Assembly: GCF_003233655.1 (NCBI RefSeq)
Contig: NZ_CP029829.1
Span: 277,001 to 341,000 of the forward strand
Length of the DNA stretch: 64,000 bases
Origin: Azospirillum ramasamyi
Lineage (GTDB): Bacteria > Pseudomonadota > Alphaproteobacteria > Azospirillales > Azospirillaceae
Direction: 5' to 3'
The notes under the pieces were generated by a model. It had not been told where the DNA came from. It did not search any database and saw nothing but the letters and a program-made list of their open reading frames with translations. Shown here piece by piece: positions 19,021-28,322 of this stretch (positions are counted from its first letter, which is position 1; each line of letters starts with the position of its first letter). A program made the translations under genes and the position numbers.

Positions 19021-22000
19021 TTACCGCTTCCACCAACCGCGGCGCGGCTTGGCGGAGGCATCGCCGTCATCGCCGGCCGCAGCAGGAGTCGCGGCAGGTT
19101 CCGAAGCGGCTGCCGGAGCCGGCTCGGGCGCTGCCGGGGCGGCGGCGGGAGCGGCTTCGGCCGGAGCTTCGGCGGCGGCCTTGCGCTTGCGCGACGCCTT
19201 CTTGGCCGGAGCCGCGTCGGTCGCGACCTCGGCCGGGGCTTCCGCGGCGGCGGCCTTGCGCTTACGGCTCTTCGCCGGCGCTTCGATGACGGCCGGAGCG
19301 GCCTCGACCGGAGCCTCGGCAGCGGCCTTGCGCTTGCGCGACGCCTTCTTGGCCGGGGCCTTCTCCGTCACCGGTTCGGCCGCAGCTTGCGCCGGGGCTT
19401 CGACCGGAGCGGCGGCCTTGCGCTTGCGGCCCTTTGCCGGCGCTTCGGCGACGGCCGGAGCGGCCTCGACCGGAGCCTCGGCAGCGGCCTTGCGCTTGCG
19501 CGACGCCTTCTTGGCCGGAGCCTTCTCGGCGACGGGTTCGGCGGCTTCGGCCGGGGCCGTGGCGGTGACCGGCGGCTCGGTCGCAGGCACCGGAACCGGG
19601 GCCTCCTCCTCGACGGGTGCCGGAGCGCTCTCGCCGGCCAGGATCCAGTCGAGGTCGGACGTCTCGGCCGGAGTCTGGACGGGAGCGGCTTCGGCCGGAG
19701 CGGCGGGCGACTGTTCGGCAGCGGTTTCCTCGCCGCCCTCCAGCCCTTCCATACCCTCGCGGCGGGACCGGCGGCGACCACCGCGCTTGCCGCGGCGGCG
19801 CTTCTTGCGGCCGTCGCCGTTGCGATCGTCGGCGTCGGCGCCGGTTTCCTCGTCGCCCTCGCCCTCGCCCTCGCCCTCGTTGTCGTCCTCGTCCGAGTCG
19901 TCGTCTTCGGCCGGCTCGGAGATGGCCGCGCCGGGGATCGCCTCGGCGGCAACCGGCAGGGCGGTTCCGACAGTCTCGTCGCCCGTCTCCTCGGTTTCCT
20001 CGGCGTCCTCGCCAACACCGGCGGTATCGCCTTCGACGCGGCCTTCCTCGCGGTCACGGCCACGGCCACGGCGGCGACGACGGCGGCGACGGCGATCCTC
20101 GCCATTGCCTTCGCCATTGGCGCCATTGGCCTCGGCGCGCTCGCCGGCTTCCTCGGCCTGGGCGGTCTCGACGTCGGTCTCCTCCTCGACCGGCGCGACG
20201 ACCGGCTCGGCGGCGAGCGCACGGTCGGTCTCGGCCATAGCGCGGTCGGCGCTGACCAGCGGACCGTCCTCGTCGGGCAGGCGGGCCTTGTTGCGCTCCA
20301 GACGGTGGTCGGGGGCGATCAGGCCGTCGTCGGCCTGGACCATGACGTGGAAGTTGTGACGTTCCTCGATCTTGGCCAGCTCACCGCGCTTCTGGTTGAG
20401 GATGTAGAGCGCGATGGAGGTCGGGACGTAGATGGTGATCTCCGACGACCGCTTGCGGATACCCTCTTCCTCGATGGCGCGCAGGACGTGCAGCGAGGCG
20501 GACTCGACCGAACGGACGACGCCGGTGCCGGAGCAGTGCGGGCAGCGCTCGAAGTTGGTCTCCAGCAGCGACGGGCGCAGACGCTGACGCGACAGCTCCA
20601 GGAGGCCGAAGGCGGAGATGCGGCCGAGCTGGATGCGCGCCCGGTCGTTCTTCATCGCCTCCTTCATGCGGCGCTCGACGGCGGCGTTGTTACGCGGCTC
20701 CTCCATGTCGATGAAGTCGATGACGATCAGGCCGGCCAGATCGCGAAGACGCAGCTGGCGCGCCACCTCGTCGGCGGCCTCCAGGTTGGTCTTGTAGGCG
20801 GTTTCCTCGATGTTGCGCTCGCGGGTCGACTTGCCGGAGTTGACGTCGATGGAAACCAGCGCCTCGGTCGGGTTGATGACGATGTAGCCGCCGGAGCGCA
20901 GCTGCACCACCGGGCTGTGGATGGCGTCGATCTGCGTTTCCACCTGATAGCGGTGGAACAGCGGGATCTGGCTGTCGCGGTACAGCTGGACGCGCTGGGA
21001 ATGGCCCGGCATCAGCATGTCCATGAACTCGCGCGCCGTGCGGAAGCCGGCCTCGCCCTCGACCCAGATCTCGTCGATGTCGTTGGAGTACAGATCGCGG
21101 ATCGACCGCTTGATCAGGTTCGCCTCTTCATAGATGAGGCAGGGCGCGGAAGACTTCAGCGTCTGTTCGCGGATGTCGTCCCACAGGCGCAGCAGATATT
21201 CCAGGTCGCGCTTGATCTCGGGCTTGGAACGCTCCAGGCCGGCGGTGCGCAGGATGACCGCCATGCCGTCGGGAATGTCGAGATCCGACAGGATTTCCTT
21301 CAGGCGCTTGCGATCGGCCGGGTTGGTGATCTTGCGGGAAATCCCGCCGCCGCGGCCGGTGTTGGGCATCAGGACGCAGTAGCGGCCGGGCAGCGACAGG
21401 TAGGTGGTCAGGGCGGCGCCCTTGTTGCCGCGCTCCTCCTTCGTCACCTGCACCAGCATGACCTGCCGGCGCTTCACCACTTCCTGAATCTTGTAGGAGC
21501 GCAGCGGGCGCGAGCGGCGGCGCTGGGTCTCGACCTCTTCATCCTCGTCGCCGCCCAGCATGTCGGGGGCGTCCGCGGAGGGGACGGCGCCTTCGGACGG
21601 GGCGGAGTGCTCGCCGGCACCGTTCTCGTCTACGCCGTTCTCTTCCTCGTCGTCCTCGTCGCCGGCATCCTCGTCGGACGCCTCCGGCGCGATGGGGGAG
21701 GGCATCGGCGACCATTCCTCGACCACCTGCTCGGGGCGGATCGGCTCGCCCATCACGGCGCCGTCGGCGGCGGCCTCGGCGCGGGCTTCCGCCTGCTCCT
21801 CCAACCGGCGCTCTTCGGCCAGCAGGGCTTCGCGGTCGGCGACGGGGATGCGGTAATAGTCGGGGTGGATTTCGGAGAAGGCGAGGAAGCCGTGGCGGTT
21901 TCCGCCATATTCCACGAAGGCCGCCTGGAGCGAAGGCTCGACCCGCGTCACTTTCGCGAGGTAGATATTGCCCTTCAGCTGCTTGCGGCTGGCGATCTCG

Positions 22001-22089
22001 AAGTCGAGTTCTTCCAGCCGGTTACCATTGACCACGGCGACCCGGGTTTCCTCCGGGTGCGTGGCGTCCACCAGCATGCGCTTGGCCAT
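19021..22089 (-). CDS. rne: Ribonuclease E
   Basis: This is the endonuclease that starts mRNA decay and matures rRNA and tRNA. The 1022-residue protein starts with an S1 domain (RVEPSLQAAFVEYGGNRHGFLAF) interrupted by a long acidic insertion (about residues 95-180). It keeps both catalytic Asp motifs (ALVSIDVNSG and LIVIDFIDM) and the zinc-link CPHCSG. After about residue 600 comes a low-complexity region: acidic stretches, Arg-rich RRRRRRRRGRGRDRE, then five RKRKAAA-type Ala/Lys/Arg repeats. The C-terminus is PRRGWWKR. A GWW tail is the PNPase-docking motif established for Caulobacter RNase E, so a degradosome scaffold is likely. Confidence 0.95.
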   Translation of the reverse strand: MAKRMLVDATHPEETRVAVVNGNRLEELDFEIASRKQLKGNIYLAKVTRVEPSLQAAFVEYGGNRHGFLAFSEIHPDYYRIPVADREALLAEERRLEEQAEARAEAAADGAVMGEPIRPEQVVEEWSPMPSPIAPEASDEDAGDEDDEEENGVDENGAGEHSAPSEGAVPSADAPDMLGGDEDEEVETQRRRSRPLRSYKIQEVVKRRQVMLVQVTKEERGNKGAALTTYLSLPGRYCVLMPNTGRGGGISRKITNPADRKRLKEILSDLDIPDGMAVILRTAGLERSKPEIKRDLEYLLRLWDDIREQTLKSSAPCLIYEEANLIKRSIRDLYSNDIDEIWVEGEAGFRTAREFMDMLMPGHSQRVQLYRDSQIPLFHRYQVETQIDAIHSPVVQLRSGGYIVINPTEALVSIDVNSGKSTRERNIEETAYKTNLEAADEVARQLRLRDLAGLIVIDFIDMEEPRNNAAVERRMKEAMKNDRARIQLGRISAFGLLELSRQRLRPSLLETNFERCPHCSGTGVVRSVESASLHVLRAIEEEGIRKRSSEITIYVPTSIALYILNQKRGELAKIEERHNFHVMVQADDGLIAPDHRLERNKARLPDEDGPLVSADRAMAETDRALAAEPVVAPVEEETDVETAQAEEAGERAEANGANGEGNGEDRRRRRRRRRGRGRDREEGRVEGDTAGVGEDAEETEETGDETVGTALPVAAEAIPGAAISEPAEDDDSDEDDNEGEGEGEGDEETGADADDRNGDGRKKRRRGKRGGRRRSRREGMEGLEGGEETAAEQSPAAPAEAAPVQTPAETSDLDWILAGESAPAPVEEEAPVPVPATEPPVTATAPAEAAEPVAEKAPAKKASRKRKAAAEAPVEAAPAVAEAPAKGRKRKAAAPVEAPAQAAAEPVTEKAPAKKASRKRKAAAEAPVEAAPAVIEAPAKSRKRKAAAAEAPAEVATDAAPAKKASRKRKAAAEAPAEAAPAAAPAAPEPAPAAASEPAATPAAAGDDGDASAKPRRGWWKR
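19080..19520 (-). repeat. In-frame tandem repeats in the RNase E C-terminal domain
   Basis: The coding sequence repeats a unit of about 25-35 codons whose core is KKASRKRKAAAEAP. There are three full copies, alternating with shorter variants KGRKRKAAAP and KSRKRKAAAAEAP. The basic blocks are RNA-binding-like, and the Ala/Pro/Glu blocks between them are probably disordered. Near-identical DNA in the copies makes this tract prone to length change. Confidence 0.8.
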
Positions 22090-22737
22090 ATACGGTCCTC
22101 AACGGCGCGACCCAGGGAACCCGCGCGACCGGTCGGGCCGCCTGGACGCAGCGTCTGTTGTGGGCGAAGCATACGGCGCGACGGACCGGAACCGCCGAAC
22201 GGCGCTGACGAGAGCAGCCAGGACGGCCCGGTCGACACGCGCCGGGCTGCCGCCTTGCGGCCACAGCCAGCTTCGAGGTTTCGTCCTCTCACCGCCAATC
22301 CGAACGCGCCACCCCGCGACGTCCCTCCGGCGCGGATGGCCGGACAGGCGGTGTCGGAGGCGACGCCGCAGCCCCTTGGCCGGCCCTGTGCCCGGCGATC
22401 GGCTGACCCCTGGATCGATGGAATCGAGTCCCGGGGATCAGCGAATCGGCGCTCACCTTGGGAGTCCGACCCGAGTCTGGCGAATTGCGGTCTGTCGCAA
22501 AGATACCATAGACAAGCGCTCTCTCTTGCACAACGCGGAAATGCGCCGATTCGGCGAACAAGTTCGTCCCGGGGAAGCGTAAGCGCGACTTTCTCCCGCA
22601 GTTTCCGGCCGGGCACTGTTGCAGGAACGGCACCCCGGCCGGGAATTGGGACCGGCTGTGGCGTTCCGCGTTGAGGGCATTGAATTGGCTGGGCTATAGC
22701 TGTTCGTCCGCCCGCCGTCCGCCACCGGGGAGACACG
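22090..22737. other. Divergent intergenic region between rne and the amidase gene
   Basis: These 648 bases hold no convincing gene. On the reverse strand they contain a probable rne promoter near 22505-22533, which would give an rne leader of about 400 bases. A long leader fits the known autoregulation of rne through its 5' UTR in enterobacteria, but no homologous structure was identified. The part next to 22738 should hold the amidase promoter, for which no clear match was seen. Confidence 0.5.
22505..22533 (-). promoter_or_regulatory. rne: Probable rne promoter
   Basis: On the reverse strand TTGTGC (22533-22528) is followed after exactly 17 bases by TATGGT (22510-22505). This is a fair match to the sigma-70 consensus in otherwise GC-rich DNA. 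Transcription would start near 22498, giving a leader of roughly 400 bases. Confidence 0.4.
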
Positions 22738-24276
22738 ATGCAACGGCCGCCCAGCCTGCCGACCTCCGCCTCGACCTCCGCCATGTCAGGCCGCCTGCCG
22801 GCCGCCGCCCATCCCACATGCGGGCGCGGGAGCGGGGCCGTGACGCGCGGGTTTGCGCGTGCGCTGGGCGCGGTGCTGCCGGTCCTGCTGCTGCTGGTGC
22901 TCCTCGCCGGCCTTCCCGCCGCCGCCCAGACCACGGCGGCGCTGCCGTCCCCGCCGCCGCGCACCGCGGTGGTCGATGCCCGGCTGGGCATCCATCCCGA
23001 CAAGACCCGCTTCGTGCTGGAGGTGAGCGACCCGGTCTCCTTCAGCGTGACGCTGGCCGCCAACCCCTACCGCATCATCGTCGACCTGCCCGATCTGGCC
23101 TGGCCCGGCGGATCGCTGCCGGTGGAGGGCAAGGGGTTGGTCGCGCGCTACCACCATGCGGCGGGCGGCCCACGAGGCACGCGGCTGACTTTCGAAACCG
23201 TCGGCCCGGCCAAGCTGCGGGAAGGCTACATGATCCCGCCGCGCGACGGCCGCCAGCCGCGGCTCGTCCTCGACCTGGAAAAGACGACGGCGGCGGAGTT
23301 CCGGCGGCTCGCGGCGGCATCCGGTGCCGGGACGGCCATTGCCGCGGCGTCGGGCACGGGCCAGTTGACGATGAGCGCGGTGGTGGCGTCGGCGATGGCC
23401 GTGCCGATGCCCGTTCCCGCTCCGGCGCCATCCCCGCAGGACGATCCGCCCGCCAGCGGGATCGTCTCGGCCCCGCCGCCCTTCGCGCCGCTGCCGCCGG
23501 TCCCGCCGGCGCAGCTCATTCCGGCCGCGCTGCCGTCCGCCCCGCCGCTGCCGGACAGCAAGCCGTCCACCGTGGCGGAAAAGCCGCTGATCGTGCTCGA
23601 CCCCGGCCATGGCGGCCAGGATCCCGGGGCCATCGGCGTCGGCGGCATCTATGAGAAGGACATCACGCTCGCCGCCGCGAGGGAGGTGAAGCGCCAACTG
23701 GAGGCGACCGGCCGCTACCGTGTCAGGCTGACCCGCAACAGCGACGTGTTCATCCGCCTGCGCGACCGCGTCGCCATCGGGCGGGAAGCGGGGGCGGACC
23801 TGTTCATCTCGCTGCATGCCGACAGCATCAGCAGCGGCGACATGCGCGGCCTGTCGATCTACACCCTGTCGGACAAGGCGTCGGACCGCGAGGCGGAGAT
23901 GCTGGCCGCCAAGGAAAACCGGGCGGACGCCCTGGTCGGGCTCGACCTGTCGGGCGAGAACCCGCTGGTCGCCAACATCCTGATCGACCTGGCCCAACGC
24001 GACACGAAGAACCATTCCAAGCGTTTCGCGACGTTGGCCCTGCAGAATCTGGGGCGCGAGGTGCCGCTGATCCCCAGCAAGCCGCACCGGCAGGCCGGCT
24101 TTGCCGTGCTGACGGCGCCCGACGTGCCGTCGGTGCTGATCGAGTTGGGGTACCTGTCGAACCGCAAGGATGCCGGGCTGCTGGCCTCCGCCGCGCACCG
24201 TGCACGGTTGGGCCGCGGGCTGGCCCGCACCATCGACGCCTATTTCCGCTGGCTGCACGAGTCCCAGCGGAGCTGA
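22738..24276 (+). CDS. amiC: N-acetylmuramoyl-L-alanine amidase (AMIN + Amidase_3)
   Basis: The enzyme cuts the bond between MurNAc and the stem peptide to split septal peptidoglycan. The 512-residue product has an N-terminal extension and a hydrophobic export segment (VLPVLLLLVLLAGLPAAAQ). An AMIN domain (about residues 75-185) targets it to the septum. A Pro/Ala linker and the zinc-dependent Amidase_3 domain follow. Zinc and catalytic residues are present: His in LDPGHGG, Glu in YEKD, His in SLHAD and Glu in LIELGYLSN. An export start further downstream is possible. Neighbouring mrcA fits a cell-wall context. Confidence 0.92.
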   Translation: MQRPPSLPTSASTSAMSGRLPAAAHPTCGRGSGAVTRGFARALGAVLPVLLLLVLLAGLPAAAQTTAALPSPPPRTAVVDARLGIHPDKTRFVLEVSDPVSFSVTLAANPYRIIVDLPDLAWPGGSLPVEGKGLVARYHHAAGGPRGTRLTFETVGPAKLREGYMIPPRDGRQPRLVLDLEKTTAAEFRRLAAASGAGTAIAAASGTGQLTMSAVVASAMAVPMPVPAPAPSPQDDPPASGIVSAPPPFAPLPPVPPAQLIPAALPSAPPLPDSKPSTVAEKPLIVLDPGHGGQDPGAIGVGGIYEKDITLAAAREVKRQLEATGRYRVRLTRNSDVFIRLRDRVAIGREAGADLFISLHADSISSGDMRGLSIYTLSDKASDREAEMLAAKENRADALVGLDLSGENPLVANILIDLAQRDTKNHSKRFATLALQNLGREVPLIPSKPHRQAGFAVLTAPDVPSVLIELGYLSNRKDAGLLASAAHRARLGRGLARTIDAYFRWLHESQRS

Positions 24277-24486
24277 GGCGGAACGGCAGGCTTACCCACT
24301 CCGCGCGGGCGCTTTTTCGTATACGCCCTCTGCGCGTCACATTTTCCTGACATGACGGGAACGGGGGCGGCGCTTCGCATCGCGGCGGTGTAGGATGCGC
24401 CACACAGTCAGGCGCGTCTGGCGCTCCGCACCCCGAAACGGGACGGATAGGGGGCGCGTTCTTCGTCGTTTCTTGCGGGATCGGTC

Positions 24487-27021
24487 ATGCGCCTTCTTCT
24501 GTCCTTGCTGATGGCCTTCGTGATGCTGGCTCTTGCCGGAGCCGGGGGGCTGGTCTTCCTGTTGGACCATTACGACCAGGATCTGCCCGACTACACCAAG
24601 CTGGCCAACTACGAGCCGCCGGTGACCACGCGCATCTATGCGGGCGACGGGCGGCTGATGGCGGAATTCGCGTCGGAACGCCGCATCTTCGTCCCGATCG
24701 ACGCCATGCCGCGGCAGGTCATCAACGCCTTCATGGCGGCCGAGGACAAGAATTTCTACGCCCACCAGGGCGTCGACCCGCTCGGCATCCTGCGCGCGAT
24801 CCTGACCAACATCGAGAATCTCGGCCGCGACCGTCGCCCGGTCGGCGCCAGCACGATCACGCAGCAGGTCGCCAAGAACATGCTGCTGACCAACGAGGTG
24901 TCCTTCGCCCGCAAGATCAAGGAGGCGATCCTGGCGGTCCGCATCGAGCGGGCCTTCACCAAGGACCGCATCATGGAGCTGTACCTCAACGAGATCTTCC
25001 TGGGGAACCGCTCCTACGGCGTGGCGGCGGCGTCGCTGAACTATTTCAACAAGGCGCTGGACGAGCTGAGCATCGAGGAGGTCGCCTTCCTGGCGGCCTT
25101 GCCCAAGGCACCCTCCAACTACAACCCCGACCGCCAGTACGATGCCGCCATCGCCCGCCGCAACTGGGTGATCGGCCGCATGTCGGAGGACGGCTACGTC
25201 ACGCCGGACGAGGCGAAGGCGGCGCAGTCCCGGCCGCTGCTGACCCGCAAGCGCGACGAGCAGGAGGTGGTGACCGCCGAGTATTTCGCCGAGGAGATCC
25301 GGCGCGAACTGGTGAAGCTCTATGGCGAGCAGGCGCTGTACGAGGGAGGCCTGTCGGTGCGCGCCTCGATGAACCCGCAGCTGCAGGCGGCGGCGACCAA
25401 GGCGTTGCGCGACGGGCTGGTGGCCTACGACCGCCGCCATGGCTGGCGCGGACCGGTCGGCAAGCTGGAGAGTTTCGACAACTGGTCCAAGAAGCTGGCA
25501 GCCATGCCTGCGCCCGCGGGCTCCGAGGGCTGGAAGCTGGCCGTCGTGCTGAAGGACGATCAGGCGGACGGGCTGGACATCGGTCTGGCCGACGGCAGCC
25601 GCGGCCGCATCCCGCTGTCGGAACTGCGCTGGGCCCGCGCGGCGAAGGACGGCGAGGCGGTGGGGCCGGCGATCCGCAAGCCGTCGGACGTCGCCAAGCT
25701 GGGCGATATCGTTCTGGTCGAGGCGATCAGCGGTCCGGCGGCCAAGGACGAGGACGAGAAGCCGGCCAGGAAGGGCGCCCAGGCGGCGAAGGAGCTGCCG
25801 CCGGGCAGCTACGCACTGCGCCAGATCCCGCAGGTGCAGGGCGGCCTCGTGGCGCTCGATCCCCACACCGGCCGCGTGCTGGCGATGGTCGGCGGCTTCT
25901 CTCCCGCCATGAGCGTGTTCAACCGGGCCACCCAGGCGTTGCGCCAGCCCGGTTCGTCGTTCAAGCCCTTCGTCTATCTGACCGCGCTGAACGAGGGCTT
26001 CACCCCGTCGTCTCTGGTGATGGACGCCCCCTTCGCCTATGATCCGGGCGGCGGGCAGCCGATCTGGCGGCCGGAGAACTACAGCCGTGAATTCTACGGC
26101 CCGACCCCGCTGCGCGTCGGCATCGAGAAGTCGCGCAACGTCATGACCGTCCGCCTCGCCCAGCAGGTCGGCATGGACAAGGTCAAGGCGCTGACCGAGA
26201 AGTTCGGCATCGTCGACAACCTGCAACCCTACCTGCCGATGTCGCTCGGCGCCGGCGAGACGACGGTCCTGCGGCTCGCCACCGCCTACGCCATGCTGGA
26301 CAATGGCGGCAAGCGGGTGGTGCCGACCTTCATCGACCGTGTTCAGGACCGCAACGGCAAGACCATCTTCCGCCACGACGACCGCCCCTGCGAGGGCTGC
26401 GGCAACGTCGCCTGGAGGGACGGGATGGCGGTGCCGGCGGTGCCCGATACCCGCGAGCAGGTGAACGACCCGCGCACCACCTACCAGATCGTCTCGATGC
26501 TGGAGGGCGTGGTCCAGCGCGGCACGGCCGCGTCGCTGAAGTCGCTGGGCAAGCCGCTGGCCGGCAAGACCGGCACCACCAACGACAGCCATGACGCATG
26601 GTTCGTCGGCTTCTCGCCCGATGTGGTGGTCGGCACCTATATCGGCTTCGACCAGCCGCGTTCGCTGGGAAGCCGCGAGACCGGCGGTTCCGCCGCGGTG
26701 CCGGTGTTCAAGGACGTCATGCAGGTGGCGTTGAAGGACCAGCCGGCGACGCCGTTCCGCGTTCCTCCCGGCCTGCGCCTCGTCCGCGTGAACCCGGCAA
26801 ACGGCCAGCTGGCACAGCCGGGCGAAAGCCGCGCCATCTGGGAGGCCTTCCTCCCCGGCACCGAACCCAACCCGGATCAGCCGCAGATGGTGCTGGACGG
26901 GTCGGTCCAGGGGGCCGGCGCCATGATGGGCGACCCGAACGCCGCAGGATTCGACCCCGCCCAGCCGGGCGTCCCGCCGCCGCCGGCTGCGGCGACTTTG
27001 GGGACCGGCGGGCTTTACTGA
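24487..27021 (+). CDS. mrcA: Penicillin-binding protein 1A
   Basis: This bifunctional enzyme polymerises lipid II and cross-links peptidoglycan. The 844-residue protein has one N-terminal membrane segment (residues 3-26). The GT51 transglycosylase domain has EDKNFYAH (86-91, catalytic Glu) and GASTITQQVAKN. An OB-like insert follows, then the transpeptidase domain. That domain has SxxK at 490-493 (SSFK), the SRN triad in KSRNVMTVRLAQ, and KTGTT at 694-698. The C-terminal Pro/Gly/Ala tail is probably disordered. The gene is followed by an array of hairpins. Confidence 0.97.
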   Translation: MRLLLSLLMAFVMLALAGAGGLVFLLDHYDQDLPDYTKLANYEPPVTTRIYAGDGRLMAEFASERRIFVPIDAMPRQVINAFMAAEDKNFYAHQGVDPLGILRAILTNIENLGRDRRPVGASTITQQVAKNMLLTNEVSFARKIKEAILAVRIERAFTKDRIMELYLNEIFLGNRSYGVAAASLNYFNKALDELSIEEVAFLAALPKAPSNYNPDRQYDAAIARRNWVIGRMSEDGYVTPDEAKAAQSRPLLTRKRDEQEVVTAEYFAEEIRRELVKLYGEQALYEGGLSVRASMNPQLQAAATKALRDGLVAYDRRHGWRGPVGKLESFDNWSKKLAAMPAPAGSEGWKLAVVLKDDQADGLDIGLADGSRGRIPLSELRWARAAKDGEAVGPAIRKPSDVAKLGDIVLVEAISGPAAKDEDEKPARKGAQAAKELPPGSYALRQIPQVQGGLVALDPHTGRVLAMVGGFSPAMSVFNRATQALRQPGSSFKPFVYLTALNEGFTPSSLVMDAPFAYDPGGGQPIWRPENYSREFYGPTPLRVGIEKSRNVMTVRLAQQVGMDKVKALTEKFGIVDNLQPYLPMSLGAGETTVLRLATAYAMLDNGGKRVVPTFIDRVQDRNGKTIFRHDDRPCEGCGNVAWRDGMAVPAVPDTREQVNDPRTTYQIVSMLEGVVQRGTAASLKSLGKPLAGKTGTTNDSHDAWFVGFSPDVVVGTYIGFDQPRSLGSRETGGSAAVPVFKDVMQVALKDQPATPFRVPPGLRLVRVNPANGQLAQPGESRAIWEAFLPGTEPNPDQPQMVLDGSVQGAGAMMGDPNAAGFDPAQPGVPPPPAAATLGTGGLY

Positions 27022-27023
27022 TG

Positions 27024-27112
27024 CCGCCGGTCATCATCAATGACCGGCGGTAAGGGCCGCGACCGCGGCCCCGCAGGCTCGGGCCTGCGAAGGCAAGCGG
27101 CCGGACGGCCGC
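27024..27112. repeat. Array of four consecutive hairpins downstream of mrcA
   Basis: Four near-perfect inverted repeats follow one another. The first has 10-base arms around CCGCCGGTCA (27024-27050). The second has 8-base arms around GGGCCGCG (27054-27071). The third has 7-base arms around CGCAGGC (27072-27089). The fourth has 6-base arms around GCGGCC (27097-27112). The arrangement recalls REP/BIME-type arrays. None has a T-tract, so they are not simple terminators. Confidence 0.7.
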
Positions 27113-27128
27113 GCCCGCCGTATGAGGG

Positions 27129-27164
27129 TGAGCGCAAAGTCTGATGTGTCAGACTTTGCGCTCA
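27129..27164. terminator. Perfect 16-base palindrome between convergent genes
   Basis: TGAGCGCAAAGTCTGA (27129-27144) and TCAGACTTTGCGCTCA (27149-27164) are exact inverse complements around the loop TGTG. The element overlaps the stop codon of the reverse-strand SGNH gene. It could stop transcription from either side or bind a dimeric protein. It has no poly-T tail. Confidence 0.55.
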
Positions 27165-28301
27165 ATGAAATGGGTGAAAACGAAAGGGGGCGTCCTCGCG
27201 GGCGCCCCCTTTTCCACGGGCGAAGTCCGCAGCCAATCCGGTCGCCATCCCGGCTGCCGTTCCGGTCCCCTTCGCCGCCGTCAGCGAGGCGATCGCCTCC
27301 ACCGGGCAGTTGCCGAGCGGGCGCAGCTGCGGTTCCAGCGCCGTGAACATCGCGCGCACGCCGTCCTCGTTGATGTGCAGGGCGTCCATGAACAGTTCAT
27401 CCTTGTCAACCGCGCGGCGGGCGTCGATCACGGTCACGCCGGCGGGCAGGCGGCTCTTCAGTTCGGCGAAGAAGGCATCGAAGTTCTTCAGCTTGCCGGC
27501 ATAGGTCGGGAAATAGGGGGTGATCACCACGGCGACCCGGGTGCCCTGCGCCTGGGCACTGCGGATGATGCGGTCCATCGCCTGCCAGTTGGCGTCGGCG
27601 GCGGTCATCGTCTCTTCCGGGGCGGCGGCGAGCTGGGCCTTCAGCGGCTCCGGGATGACGCCGACCAGCGTGCGGTCGTCCGCCGGCTTCAGCAGCCCGG
27701 CGACCAGCCGCATGGTCTGGTTGTTGTTGAAGGTCATCAGGTGGAAGGCGTGGTTGGCCATCCACAGTTCCCGGTTCTCCTGCCGGACGAAGGCGTCGAT
27801 TCGCGGCGAGTAATAGGCCAGCAGCGGCAGGTCGGCGAGGTCGTGCGGGTTGTCCACCAGACCGGTCGGCTCCAGGATCAGCAGGCGCGGGGCGCCGTGC
27901 CGCTCGACGTAATCCTCCCACAGCAGGGCCGACAGCACGGTCGGCGCGCCGCCCATGCCGAGGTTCAGCGCCCGGCCGCAGGTCATGTCCCGCAGGGCGG
28001 AAACCGGGAAGTGGTTGTCCGCCCGCGAGTTGCCCAGCACCAGCACGTCCGCCGGCCCGCGGGTGGGGCGGGCGGCGGGAGCGGGGGCGAGGGCCGCCTT
28101 GACCATCAGGGGGGCCGGCTGTTCGTGCGGCTGCGTGCCGGGCTTGGCCGCCGGCACGTCCTCCGGCTCGACCGGGCGGTAGATCGCCATGAAGCGGTCG
28201 TTGGAGCGCAGAAGCAGGTCGCCCAGCGCCGAAGCCAGGATCCGGTCCATCGCCGTGACGGTGGCGAGGATCAACGCGATGCAAGCCAGAAGGCGGTACA
28301 T
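27162..28301 (-). CDS. SGNH-hydrolase-like protein, partner of the MBOAT O-acyltransferase
   Basis: The 379-residue protein has an N-terminal hydrophobic anchor or signal (MYRLLACIALILATVTAMD). A periplasmic SGNH fold follows. The block I serine is in VLVLGNSRADN, the block II glycine in NLGMGG, and the block V Asp-His pair in FMDALHINEDG. It is encoded 21 bases after the MBOAT gene on the same strand, as in AlgI/AlgJ and PatA/PatB acetylation pairs. It probably transfers acetyl groups, passed across the membrane by the MBOAT protein, onto a polysaccharide or peptidoglycan. The acceptor is unknown. Its last codons contain a bidirectional terminator-like hairpin (27183-27212). Confidence 0.8.
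   Translation of the reverse strand: MYRLLACIALILATVTAMDRILASALGDLLLRSNDRFMAIYRPVEPEDVPAAKPGTQPHEQPAPLMVKAALAPAPAARPTRGPADVLVLGNSRADNHFPVSALRDMTCGRALNLGMGGAPTVLSALLWEDYVERHGAPRLLILEPTGLVDNPHDLADLPLLAYYSPRIDAFVRQENRELWMANHAFHLMTFNNNQTMRLVAGLLKPADDRTLVGVIPEPLKAQLAAAPEETMTAADANWQAMDRIIRSAQAQGTRVAVVITPYFPTYAGKLKNFDAFFAELKSRLPAGVTVIDARRAVDKDELFMDALHINEDGVRAMFTALEPQLRPLGNCPVEAIASLTAAKGTGTAAGMATGLAADFARGKGGAREDAPFRFHPFH
27183..27213. terminator. Bidirectional terminator hairpin inside the 3' end of the SGNH gene
   Basis: AAAGGGGGCG (27183-27192) and CGCCCCCTTT (27203-27212) are perfect 10-base arms flanked by A and T runs on opposite sides. The hairpin can therefore act on both strands. It lies within the last 20 codons of the reverse-strand SGNH gene. 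Confidence 0.65.
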
Positions 28302-28322
28302 GGGAGGAACTCCGTCCGGTCT

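Noticed and set aside
18838..22674. Very long forward-strand open frame (about 1280 codons) opposite rne
   Set aside because: It mirrors the rne coding sequence. Its product is a low-complexity Arg/Gly/Ala string with no motif, and rne has clear catalytic motifs and codon bias.
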